Shown piece after piece: positions 11,224 through 21,543 of a stretch of 64,000 bases of DNA. The translations under genes and the position numbers were made by a program. The first letter of the stretch is position 1; every line of letters begins with the position of its first letter. The notes under the pieces were generated by a model. The model did no database searches. It saw only the letters and a list, made by a program, of their open reading frames with translations, and was not told the origin of the DNA. Source of the stretch: Catenaria anguillulae PL171 (taxonomy: Eukaryota > Blastocladiomycota > Blastocladiomycetes > Blastocladiales > Catenariaceae); assembly GCA_002102555.1 (NCBI GenBank), contig MCFL01000010.1:372001-436000 (forward strand), written 5' to 3'.

Positions 11224-12178
11224 ATGACCGATCTCAACTCTGCCCCCGCCAACGTGTGCCCCGAATCGCTCGACCGCGGCCTCGTCTCGGACCTCATGTC
11301 AGGTCTGAAGAAGTCGTTTGTCAAGGGTAAGTCCATGGCGTGAATGCAACCAACCAATGGCCAGCGCCAACCAAATCCACTCACTCGTGCCTTGCTTGTT
11401 TTCGTTGATGTCTCGCCCATCTCACAGAGGACCCTACCCTTTTGACGCCGTATGTGCACACTGCCCGCTCGCTCACCCTGTGGCACAACCCGCTCCACTC
11501 TGGCATTGCCCTCGGCTCGATCCTTGTGTCGATCCTCATTGCCCGGTACCTTGCCCAGGACCTGCCGTCGCTGCTCCTCGGGACCGTCTTCTACGCCACG
11601 CTGCTCAACCTCGTGTACAAGCTCGCGGGCAAGCTGGTCCAGCTCGCCACGGGCACGGAAACCTTGCCCGATGCCCACCGTTCGTTTGCCCCACACGCCC
11701 GTTTGGCCTTGACGGACGACCAGGCTCGTCATGTGGCGTCCGTGTTGGTCACGTCGGTCAATGGCACCATGCGTGGCGTCACGAGCATTGTGTTGGTTGA
11801 GGATTTGGGCAAGACGCTCATGGCGCTTGCAGGCATTTACGTGGCGTGGACGCTTGCCTCGTGGATGGCCACGACCACCATCTTGTTGGTGGCCACAGTG
11901 CTTGTGTTTGCCTTGCCCATTGCCTACGACCAGAACCGTGAAGTCGTTGATGCCCAGCGGGCCATTGTCATGCAGTTGGTCAACGACAAGCTTGGCGTGT
12001 ACGTTGTTTGGATTACCTGGTCATCCCCTGTCTGAAAACGTCGACTGACTCTTTTCTGTGTTGCAGCGCGCTTGAAAAGTCGCGCTCGCTCCGCCAAGAC
12101 ATCACCTCCAAGCTCAACGCCACCGTGACCTCGGCCACCACCACGACCGAGGCCGCACCCAAGCCCAAGGAAGAGTAA
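11224..12178 (+). CDS. RTN1: Reticulon-domain ER membrane protein
   Basis: Exons 11224-11326, 11428-11998 and 12067-12178 give about 261 residues. Two long hydrophobic hairpins make a reticulon homology domain: the first around GIALGSILVSILIARYLA and FYATLLNLVYK (about residues 55-105), the second around LMALAGIYVAWTLASW and ILLVATVLVFALPI (about 165-215), followed by a charged segment with YDQNREVVDAQ. Reticulons wedge into the outer leaflet of ER tubules and stabilise curvature. The N-terminal cytosolic part is only about 35 residues and the C-terminal tail is Thr-rich ending KPKEE. Intron phases (1 and 2) are consistent throughout. Confidence 0.88.
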
Positions 12179-12515
12179 ACCGCTGCCCACCAAGTCTTAT
12201 TTATCGTTCGGCAACAGGATTCCTGCCGCGAATCTTTGCGTGTCGTCCACAAGCCCCAAGTTTCTCTTTCCTTTTCGTTTTGCCATTCATATTTGACTTG
12301 TTTTGCTGGTTGTGCTCATCGGTGATTCCACAATTGTTTGACCTCTCAAGTGCGGTTTGCCTTCCTCCTCTCTTTCCCTGTTGCCCGATGATTCTTTGAT
12401 GTTTGTCATTCGTTTCCTGTGTGCCCACTTGTGTTCTTCGTGATTCCAGACACAAACATGCTGTAAGCTTCGTACACATTGATAGACATTGGACACAGAA
12501 CAAGGCCAAATCAAC
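12179..12515. other. Convergent 3' region
   Basis: T-rich on the plus strand, between the convergent reticulon and CCDC25-like genes. No gene seen. Confidence 0.4.
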
Positions 12516-13711
12516 TCACATGAAGAAATCATCATCGTCTTCGGCCTCCATGTCCTTGTTTGTGGTCATGGCGTCGGGGTCAAACAAGTTGTCGTACGAA
12601 CTGGCTGCCTTCTTTTCCTTGTACTCGCGCTTCAACCGCTCCTCCTCTTCGCGCTGTAAAACACATCCGGTGAGTTTTGTTGTGCTTGCACTCCCACTGA
12701 AACAAAGAGAAAAAAAAAAAAAAAAAAAGAAGCGTACCTTGATCTTTTCCGCCTGTCGCAACTCTGCGCGCCTGGCCTTTTCGTACTCGAGCTTTTCCTG
12801 GGCCAAATCCGGATGCCGCTCGACCTTTGTCTTGTTGAGCCGATTGACAATGTCGTTGACTCGCGTGGCAATGTGGACACGCTTGACTTGCTTTGGTTGG
12901 TGGAACGATACGGCCCCTGTGGCCATGTCGCCCGTCTTGAGCAAGTTGGATGCGGGCTAAATATGCACATGAACGGCCAAGTCAGATGGGTCAATGAGCA
13001 CGCACACAACCAGATACATAGCGAAAACACAAAGCGCACAGTGTAGATAATGGACAAGTTGTCCTTCTTATTACCTTCGATCGAGTTTGCCTTTGTCAGC
13101 TGAGCGAGCTCTTGCAAGAGCACGTCCGGGATGTCGTCCCAGCGCGTGCAGTATAGGTGATTGTCGACTGCGGCAGACGCAGACGCAGACGCTCCGGTCA
13201 TGGGTTTTGGGAGTGTCTTGACTGCGCCTTTGGTGGAGCGGGCCGTGGGCGGGGTGCCCGCAGGCGATGAGGACGCAGCCGGGTTGACCTTGCATGGCTG
13301 TAGCCGCAAGTAGACGTGGGCTATCGCGCGTGCAGAGAATGGTGAGTTTGTACGAACAGAGGTTTGAGCACGAGGAGGTGTGTGGTGGGTTTGACGAACC
13401 AGAGGACAGCTTGTCAACGTGGAACCAGACGTCCGAGTCCCAGGCATGCTTGATGAGTTCCTCGTCTGTGCACCGATAGTGTTGATGTGGTTGGTCAAAA
13501 CCAGACATGTCGGAAAGAGGGGGCCATCAACGCACTTTCAAACTTGTCCTTGCCCATGTAGATGATTGCTGGCGGCTCGACAACTGTGAATTGAATACTC
13601 ACACTGCCCTGTCAGCACGTTTGAGGGTCCAATGGGCAAATGCGACTTGGACATGAACATGACATTGGACAATGGCAGCGACAGACCGTTGGATGTGAAG
13701 TAGAAGACCAT
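12516..13711 (-). CDS. CCDC25/Jlp2-type NFACT-R protein
   Basis: Six exons (13711-13687, 13583-13536, 13465-13400, 13320-13040, 12956-12738, 12653-12516) give about 258 residues. The start MVFYFTSN, then [44 protein letters not shown] and [15 protein letters not shown] follow human CCDC25 and yeast Jlp2 block by block. The NFACT-R domain is related to the nucleic-acid-contacting part of the Rqc2/NEMF family. The C-terminal third is a basic-acidic coiled coil ending in an acidic tail, DDDDFFM. An Ala/Ser/Pro insertion after [10 protein letters not shown] is longer than in animals. The fifth intron (12654-12737) holds an A run of about 17. Molecular role in fungi is poorly defined. Confidence 0.85.
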
Positions 13712-14025
13712 TGTTCAGTCAGACGTTGGTGAATGGCGGGCAAAAATGCATGCAGCGGTTCATCAAAAGAAAAGCATGGATGAGATTCATATGCCTTTTG
13801 TCCCTCTTTCAGTCGTTGAGAGACGTGCCTGCCGACTGTAGACAATGCGAGAACAGGATGCGAGACTGGAGGATGGATCGACGGACCCAAACACACACAC
13901 ACGAAAAAGAACGAAGAATCCTATGTACATGTGCTCGAAGCTCAGGTTATGTACAATTTTCGTCGATTCTCATGCTCTATGCACCAAGCGACCTGACGCA
14001 ACTCTGATTTTAGCGCACTTGCACC
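13712..14025. other. Divergent promoter between CCDC25-like and NAA10
   Basis: Only about 310 bases separate the two divergently transcribed genes, so they probably share this promoter. No recognisable site. Confidence 0.45.
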
Positions 14026-15129
14026 ATGAACATCCGACAAGCAACTGTCCGTGCCCCACCTCCCTTCCCACTATCGTGATCCGAAGCAGCACCCACCTTC
14101 CCACCACCAAATCTGGACAGGCTATGCTGCCCTGCCCTGCCCTCCTTGAACCTGCAGACCAATGACATGCACACCGCTGAATGGACAAATGCTCACACTC
14201 CAACGCCCACGCTCGCCAGGCCGATGACATGCTGAGCATTCAGCACTGCAACTTGACCAACTTGCCCGAAAACTACCAGCTCAAATACTGTTGCGTCTCA
14301 ATCCCGTCGCTTTCGCTTTGGCAGCCAAACCGCTCTTGGCTGGTACCTTCACAATGCTGACGTCAAAGCTCAAAACAGACATGTACCATGCCACTTCATG
14401 GCCACAAATCAGCTATGTTGCCGAGGATCACAAGGGCCGCATCGTCGGCTACGTGCTCGCCAAAATGTACGCTGCCAGTGTTGTGTGTGTGAACCGATAT
14501 CTTTGCCCATCTCACGCCCTCATTGACTGCACTGCCCACCCCCATTCACTCACACAGGGACGACTCTGATCTGGAGGCCAAACAGTACACAAGCGGCCAC
14601 ATCACGTCGCTTTCTGTGATGCGCAAGTACCGCCGCTTGGGGCTGGCCGAAAAGCTCATGCGGCAATCGTGTATGTTTTTCTCTTGTCACATCTCATCCA
14701 CACTCACCCGCAGAGGATTAACTTGGGGGGGGGGGGTTCTTCTGGCGCACACAGTGGACGCCATGCGCGACATCTTCAACGCCGAATTTGTCTCGTTGCA
14801 CGTGCGTGTGTCCAACGCTGGAGCATTGCACTTGTACTCCAAGTCGCTCAACTTTGAGTATGCACTCCCTTTTTTTTGTCTTTTGTTGCTCGCTTCATAG
14901 CATGTCCGCTCATTAACGCTCGCCTGATGCTGCGAACAACAGGATCATGGACACGGAGAAAAAGTACTATGCCGACGGCGAAGATGCCTACTGGATGAAG
15001 TACTTTTACAACGAACAAGATCGGGTCAGGCACGTCAAGGAACATGCCGAAAAGAAGGCAGAGGAGGAAAAGGAAAAGGAAAAGAAGGCGGCCGCGGCTA
15101 CAGGTAAGGGTGCCGGTAAGAAAAAGTGA
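14026..15129 (+). CDS. NAA10: N-alpha-acetyltransferase NatA catalytic subunit (Ard1/NAA10)
   Basis: Six exons (14026-14046, 14220-14289, 14379-14466, 14558-14670, 14755-14857, 14943-15129) give about 193 residues. The first exon is only 21 bases (MNIRQAT), fixed because the next exon begins [12 protein letters not shown] and continues [71 protein letters not shown] and [13 protein letters not shown], all as in NAA10. The acetyl-CoA loop RRLGLA is intact. With the NAA15 scaffold it acetylates N-termini co-translationally at the ribosome. The C-terminal tail is Lys/Glu-rich. Intron 4 (14671-14754) contains a run of 12 G and the first intron, 173 bases, is the longest in this gene. Confidence 0.93.
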
Positions 15130-15400
15130 TTGTGGCTCAATGTTCCGAGCCATGGACATTGTCGAATGAAACAGACAGCAAAGTGATTGATGACGTTTAT
15201 TGGACACACCCATAGTGAGAGGAAGCTACTAGCGAGAAAAGAGAAATGAAAACTTTTGGAGAGAGATGACACGCAAGAAAGACGCAAAGAATGCGACCAT
15301 GACAGTCCGATGGTGAACCAGGTCGCAGGAGCAGAAAACCAAGTGACAAAGTCTAAAGCGAATCAAGAGCTCAAAGGACAATATGGACAGGTTTCGAAAT

Positions 15401-16243
15401 TCATGCTTCAACACACACTTCAACCGTTGGCGACATTGGCAACGGGACTTGCTCTGGCTCGACAGGCGACAACACGGGCGACGACGGCGGGGCCGCAGGG
15501 ACACTTGGCGACGAAATGGAACCAGACGAGCTGGCGCATGCACACCCTCCCTCGTCAACCCCGTTGGCTTCCAGCCGTACGCCGACCTTGTCTGCATACT
15601 TTGGTGGCGGTGGCAGCGACAATGTCAACCGCACAATCGGCAACGGGTCGCTCGGAACAATCGACGGCGAGATTGGGTCCGCAAACAGCGGGTTTGTGGG
15701 CGACGACGGGGCAGAGTTTTGGCGGGATCCAGGCGGCGTAGCGTGCCGACTGCGACGATGATGCTGGTGTTGGCGCACACCGCCATTCCCACATGACCCG
15801 CACCCAGCTCCCTCAGACACGGGCAAAATGGGCGTACCCGCCGAAGCCAGCACGGGCCGCGTCGCAGAAACAACAATTCCGCCCGACTCGAGCTGATCCA
15901 CAACAATGGCGAGCCTCGACTCGAGATCCAAATGCACATCGTCGTTGCCGCCATACAGCGAGTAGGGCGGCAATGGATCAATGGCATCTTCAACGGCCAC
16001 TTGATGCTGATGGGCCATGGCCTCGCGCAGAATGGCCTCGGCACGCTCGCGGGCGTGGCGGGCTTCTTCATCGGACCGCACGTAGTAGTCGGCGAGGGAC
16101 AGTGCTGGGGCGACCGTGATGATGCGTTCGCCCGCTTCGCCGTCGTTGATGACCACTTGACGGGGCCGCAGGAGCCAGGCGAACATGACGAGCAGGCATA
16201 CGCAGCATGCAAAGATAATGTACTTGATGAATTCCAGGGGCAT
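15401..16243 (-). CDS. Single-pass membrane protein with PPxY motif, unrecognised
   Basis: An uninterrupted 280-residue ORF from ATG 16243. Residues 6-26 (IKYIIFACCVCLLVMFAWLL) form one membrane segment followed by Arg-rich RPRQ, so the C-terminal bulk should be cytosolic. After a short helical stretch rich in Ala, Arg and Glu (about residues 58-80) the protein is mostly Ser/Pro-rich. PPPPKY near residue 215 contains a PPxY site and LPPYSLY near 95 is similar, both typical of baits for WW-domain ubiquitin ligases of the Rsp5/Nedd4 type. It could be an Rsp5 adaptor, but that is an inference from one motif and topology. No family recognised. Confidence 0.6.
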   Translation of the reverse strand: MPLEFIKYIIFACCVCLLVMFAWLLRPRQVVINDGEAGERIITVAPALSLADYYVRSDEEARHARERAEAILREAMAHQHQVAVEDAIDPLPPYSLYGGNDDVHLDLESRLAIVVDQLESGGIVVSATRPVLASAGTPILPVSEGAGCGSCGNGGVRQHQHHRRSRHATPPGSRQNSAPSSPTNPLFADPISPSIVPSDPLPIVRLTLSLPPPPKYADKVGVRLEANGVDEGGCACASSSGSISSPSVPAAPPSSPVLSPVEPEQVPLPMSPTVEVCVEA

Positions 16244-17149
16244 TCTTGGAGTTTTCGCTTGGGTTGGTAGGTAGGCAGGGGGACTGTTTACTAGGAGGTT
16301 GAGGTTTGAGCAGACTTTGATGGCTTGTCGAGGTGGACGGAAATGAATGTGGGAATAGTGTAGCGCATAGTGGGGTATGGGTCCTTTGCGTGGGAATCAT
16401 ACAAGTGGGAATAGGCGGGCGGGTGGTGCAGGGGATTTGAGCTGTGGATCTTGGAGGGAAATGGGAAATGTAAGGGGACCCGCTGGGCTGTCCGCCGCGG
16501 GCGAGAGCGGGTTCACCGTTGCGAGACTCACAAAACATTTTCTTCGGAAGCACGCCTAAATTGCACAATGGTGAGCCGCCAATGAAAGCAATTGTCGCGC
16601 AATCCTGCCACGATCGTGTGTGATGGGAGTCGGAAACGTTGTTGTTGTCTTCAGACTTGTCTACATTTAGTAATCGCTCATGCGAATGCATTGGATAAAA
16701 CGTCGGCGACGTTCGGAATGGCAGGGCTGACAATGACTCTCGGAATGCATTTAGCGACCCCGCCCAAATTGAACATTTGCCTTTTCCATGTCCCGGCTGG
16801 CGGTTCCAGTGCACCCAGTTGCCCGGTTGAATGGAGGGAGACTCACATCACACAAGGAGACCATTTTCGAACACAAGCAACGGCTGGTCGCTGGCGTGAA
16901 CGGAATGGCAGGTGAATGGTTCGCACTCGCCAGTGATCGCGTTTGGAGTCAAGTTCGGACTTCAAGCGACAACTCAATGCATCTGATCGCCTCAACTGAT
17001 GGCGGCTGATTCATGCTGAAATGTGTCCGCATTGTATGCATGTCCAGCTGCGTCTGTAGACGACCTTGCAAGAGCAAGCAACGATGGGTCTTGTGTCTTA
17101 CTTACCAACAAAATCTACTGAATGTAGGTACATCCGTTTCAAGCAAGTC
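16244..17149. other. Intergenic region
   Basis: About 900 bases between two genes on the minus strand. Several overlapping open frames exist but none has recognisable protein sequence. No RNA gene or repeat seen. Confidence 0.4.
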
Positions 17150-20100
17150 TCATGGTACCAACACCTGACCAACATCCCTCACCACTCGCATACACTGACA
17201 GCACACTACAATCCGTGCCGCTGGGGCAGGAACGCCGCCCGAGAGTAACGCAGACCCAGAATCCGCCAACCCTTGCTGTTGCTCGGGCGGTGCTTGTGCC
17301 ACCACCTGCAAGTCGCGAAATTTCGTCCCGCCGCAATAAGGGCACTCTGTTCCTGCGCCTTCGCCGATGCTCGCCTCATTGCCATGCATTCCACTCGGTC
17401 GTCCACCAAGAATCGTTGATCCAGACGCGTGCGATAGAGCAACAGTCGATGCAGATGCCGAGCCCGATGACGAAGCGGCAGTCGGTATGCTTCCCGCAGC
17501 CAAGTTTGACTTGGACATTGACCTGGCCGTGGCTCCCATCCCAGTCTTTGCCCCGTTCGTGCCCGCGGCGATTTCAGACAAGTTGGACTTTGATCCAGAC
17601 CGCGAATGTGCCTGCGGCGGCGTGGCCGACCCGGCCCTTTTGAGCGACTCTGCCAAATTGCTCATGGACCGGACCAGCTGGCCCAATCCGGCAACCGATT
17701 CGACAAGCGGCGGGGCAGGTGCAAGGGCCGCAGGTAAGTTGACAAGAATATGGACAGCACCGGCCTGGTCGGCGCTCGCGACAATCATCCAGTCGGCTGC
17801 AGATTCCGGGTCGGTCACGGGCGAGGACGCGCGCACGGCTTGGATCACGTCGACTGACGGGATCAGGTTGGCGGCTTCAAGAATCAGGCGGGTTTTTTGA
17901 GGGGCGACACCGATGCAAGTGACGGGAGTGGTGGATGCGGACGAGGCGGGGGCAATTGCGGTAGGAGGGTTGGTGGGGAGCAAGGATGATCCTTGGCAGG
18001 ATTCGTACGCAGAGATGGTGGCTGTGATGGATGACCGAGATGCCGTGCGTGTCGGTGCTGTCGACGCAGCAGCAGATGGTGGTTTACTGACGGAGGCTTG
18101 GGTACCCGGAGAATCGTCAACAACCGCAGCAGCGGCCGTGTTTGACGATGAGGACGAAAACAGCGCATGCTTCAACTTGCCAAACCGTGAATGTGACCTG
18201 GGCCGTTTGCTGCTCTTGCCCTTCTTGTCCTCCTCCTCACCCTCAGCCCCACCCACTTCTTGACTCTGTGTTCTTGCCATGGCTGTCTCATCTACGACCG
18301 GCGCCGCCAGCTCACCCACACCTACTGTATCCCACACATACACACACCCGTCTTCCGACCCAGACAAGACCCACCTAGGCGCATCTTCGGTCGTATGCGC
18401 GCGAATCTGCGCATGCTTGTTTGTGTGCCCCTTGAGCTTTGCAATCACACGCAAATCCACGGCATCCACAATCCTGACCCTAGAATCGTTGCTCGCCACC
18501 ACCAGTATATCTCGATTGCCCGCGGGATCCGGCCATGGCTCAATTCCCGTGATTTTCCTGGGCCTTGCCGCGGCAGCTGCCGCCGTGGCCCCGCGACTCG
18601 GCTTGCTTCGAATCGACACCTGGTTCCTCAGCACCAATCCGCCGACCTCGCCGGCCTCGAGCCTGTACATTGCCAGCATGCCGGCATACGTTCCCGCAGC
18701 TACCCACTGCCCATCCCTGACAAACTGGACCGCCGTGATATAACTCGGGCTCATATCCACACTTGCCACCAGCCGCTTCTCGTCCAAACTCCACACACGC
18801 ACCTTGCCATCAAAGCACCCAGTGACAAACACCCAATCGTCGGTGGGATGAAACGCCACGCTGGGCACAAAGTCGCCGTGCTGAAACACGGCCAGCGGCA
18901 ACATTTCATTTGCGGCGCCGCCGCCATGTGGCGCAAGTGCCGAACTGAGCGCCCTGCGCAAGTGCCACACGCGCACAGACTTGTCAGTACTTGCGCTCGC
19001 CACACATCCGGCGCGGTTCCATGCAATGTCCAAGACATCTCCCTGGTGGCCGGCAAACTCGAGCCAGGGTTGGTCCACGAGAAATTTGGGCGACCAGCCG
19101 GGCGTGCCTGCGTCTGCGGCGGGCGGCGGAGGGGTCGCGGGCTCGTCACCGCGCGTTCCATCGAGCCCAATCAGTGTCCAGATGCGCAGCTGGCCGTCTT
19201 TGCCGCCCGTGGCGAGAAAACGTCCGCATGGAGACCAACGGACAGTCCATATGGGTGAAGGTGGAGAGGCGGCCGAGGACAGCGGTGGGACAAGCGTTTG
19301 GACGTGCGACATGCGAGCAAACCGGCGGTGCGGCGTGTTTTTGGCCCGGGTCTGCTTGCCCGCACGTGCACATGTGTGAGTTGAAAACAGCGAGGCAATG
19401 CACGCAAAAGAGCGATACATACCTTGATTCGCGACCACCACTCCCTAGGCAACTCGGGCTGCTGCACGTGTCCCAGTGGCTTGCTTGGTGATCCATCGAC
19501 GTCGGCCGCCGACGACGACCCGTCTCCATCACCCATGACCTCGTCACACAATCCATCGCCAGACGCCACCGACGCCAAAGCGTGCGGGGCGGCCAGTCCT
19601 CCCCCCGGCTCGCCAGCCATGGCCTTGCCCGCGGCCTTGTTGCGCAGCCGCGAAAAGAACGACTTGCCCGACCTTGTACTGCGTGCGTCGCTTACGTCGT
19701 GTCCTGTTCTATGGACAGAGGTGGTGGACGACGACGCGTAGGACGTGATGGAGCCACTGGCGGACCCGAGCGAGTCGGATGTTGGGATACGCGAGGGAGG
19801 CAGCGGGAGGCTGTCAGGCGAGTAGCCGGAAAATGACCATGCGGTGGTCGAGGCGGAGGAGGAGATGATGGAGGGAGCCGCGCTTGTAGTTGTGGGGGAG
19901 GAAGTGCACGCGTCAGAGTTGCGTTGCTGGGTGGCAAGTGGTGGACGGGGTGGGTGAGGGATCGAGTGGGTGGACGTGTTTGCGTGAGAGAGAATAGGGG
20001 CCAGTGGTGGTGGTGGCGGCGTCGGGAGAGATGGCGGAGAGTTTACGGGTGGGCCGAGCCCAAGCTGCTGGGGAGTGGGCGGGAGTGGGCGGCGTGGGCT

Positions 20101-20811
20101 CATTGGCCCGAGGCGGGAGGCCGGTCGAGCAGGACTCGCTGAAGTGTTGATATGTAATTTGGGCGGATGCGTCGCGCCGACATTTGCCGGGGTGGGAATA
20201 AATGGAGGTGTCGCCAAGACGGTCACATCATCATCGTGATCATCTGCACCACTCGAGTCGAGGTCGGCGGCCGCGGCAACAGCTGCCACGGGTTGTCCTT
20301 GTCGCGAAGTTGGCGGCGGAACGGCTGTCATTGGTGATGGTACTGACGCTGACGTATTCAATGCTGGCTCAAGTATCCGCGTCGCGGCAGGCGAGGCAGA
20401 CGCAAACCCGTTGCGCGTCGCGTCGAGTGGGGATGACACCAACGGACCATAGCCGCGTGTCGGCGTTGATGGAGACGGACATGTAGGGCCATCCCCGAGT
20501 AAATCCTCGTCGTCGTCGCCCTCGTAATCGGTATCGCTGCTGCCGTGTCTGCTTCTGACTCTGGTGGTGGTTCTGGCTGGCGACGTGCTGGCCGATGACA
20601 CAGACAGGATCGTGGCATCTTCACGCGCGTCGAAAAAGAGGTCGCTGTCGTCGTCGCCCAGCGTGCTCGCGTTGGAAGCAATGGATGCAGATTGGCGATG
20701 ATGGCCCGGAACCGCGGCGGGTCTGGGACTGGTGCTTCCACTGATACCGGCAGAGCTGCTGGGCTGCAACCTTGGCGGGGCGGGTGGCGACTGTGATGCG
20801 GTCGCCATCAT
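17150..20811 (-). CDS. WDR44-like WD40 repeat protein
   Basis: Two exons (20811-19423 and 19351-17150) give about 1196 residues. The first 460 residues are Ser/Pro/Thr-rich and disordered. WD repeats start after the intron: IWTVRWSPCGRFLATGGKDG, DVLDIAWNRAGCVASASTDKSVRVWH, FVPSVAFHPTDDWVFVTGCFDGKVRVW, ITAVQFVRDGQWVAAGTYAG, the family hallmark RKITGIEPWPD with ILVVASNDSRVRI, and SGSEDGCVYVWD. This order matches WDR44 (Rab11-binding in animals) and its yeast relatives Dgr2/Laf1. A long Ser/Ala-rich insert separates the last repeats. The C-terminus has two Cys pairs, CPYCGGTKF and CCQC, that could form a zinc ribbon. A role in vesicle traffic is likely from the animal homologue. Confidence 0.85.
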
Positions 20812-21543
20812 GGATGGACGCGTGGTCTGGCGTGGTCTGGCGGATGCTAGCCGTGCGTGATCCTCGTCGGGTATTGGTTCTTGGCCGGGTGACAAGTCGC
20901 AAAAGAGTCACCTTGCTTGCGGATGGTACCAGTGCGTGCAATGCGTTGGGTCAACTATTGATACATGTTTATTTCCATTTCCATCGCTGCCATAATCCAA
21001 GTTGACGGTCTGTGTGTGTAAGCGTCGAAGCTCTGCCGAAGGACTGGAACAATGCGGGAAAAACCCATAGAAGTGATCGGGATCGGTATTTGGAATGTCG
21101 CGTGACTTTTGCATCTGTTTGCAAGCAACTCATGAATGACGCCACAGCGGCCGTCTCATGTCTCGCATCGACTGACGCTTCATGCATTAAGTATATCATC
21201 ATCATACTCGGAGCAATTAATTGAATGCCATGTAGTATTCATAGAGCAACAAGTGCACCTCTCCCCTCCGTTACGAACCGTTGGCAACCACACCCATCCA
21301 TCCCACCCAATTGCACGGCAAATCCAACTGGCGCTTCCACCCTCTTCATCCGCCTTCAGTTCCGCTCCTCTGCGCTGCTGTGCGAAACCGCCCAGTGCCT
21401 CCCGCAGATAATGTAAGTTCATGCACACCCGCTGTTGGAACAATGTACTGTGACCCGATCATGTATTCAATCAGTCACTCATACTGCCATTGTATTGCAC
21501 CACCCCAGACCCAACTAGAGTCTAGACTAGGAACTGCAGCAAG
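20812..21543. other. Divergent promoter region, WDR44-like and chitin synthase-like genes
   Basis: About 730 bases between divergent genes. No gene, repeat or clear regulatory motif recognised. Confidence 0.4.
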
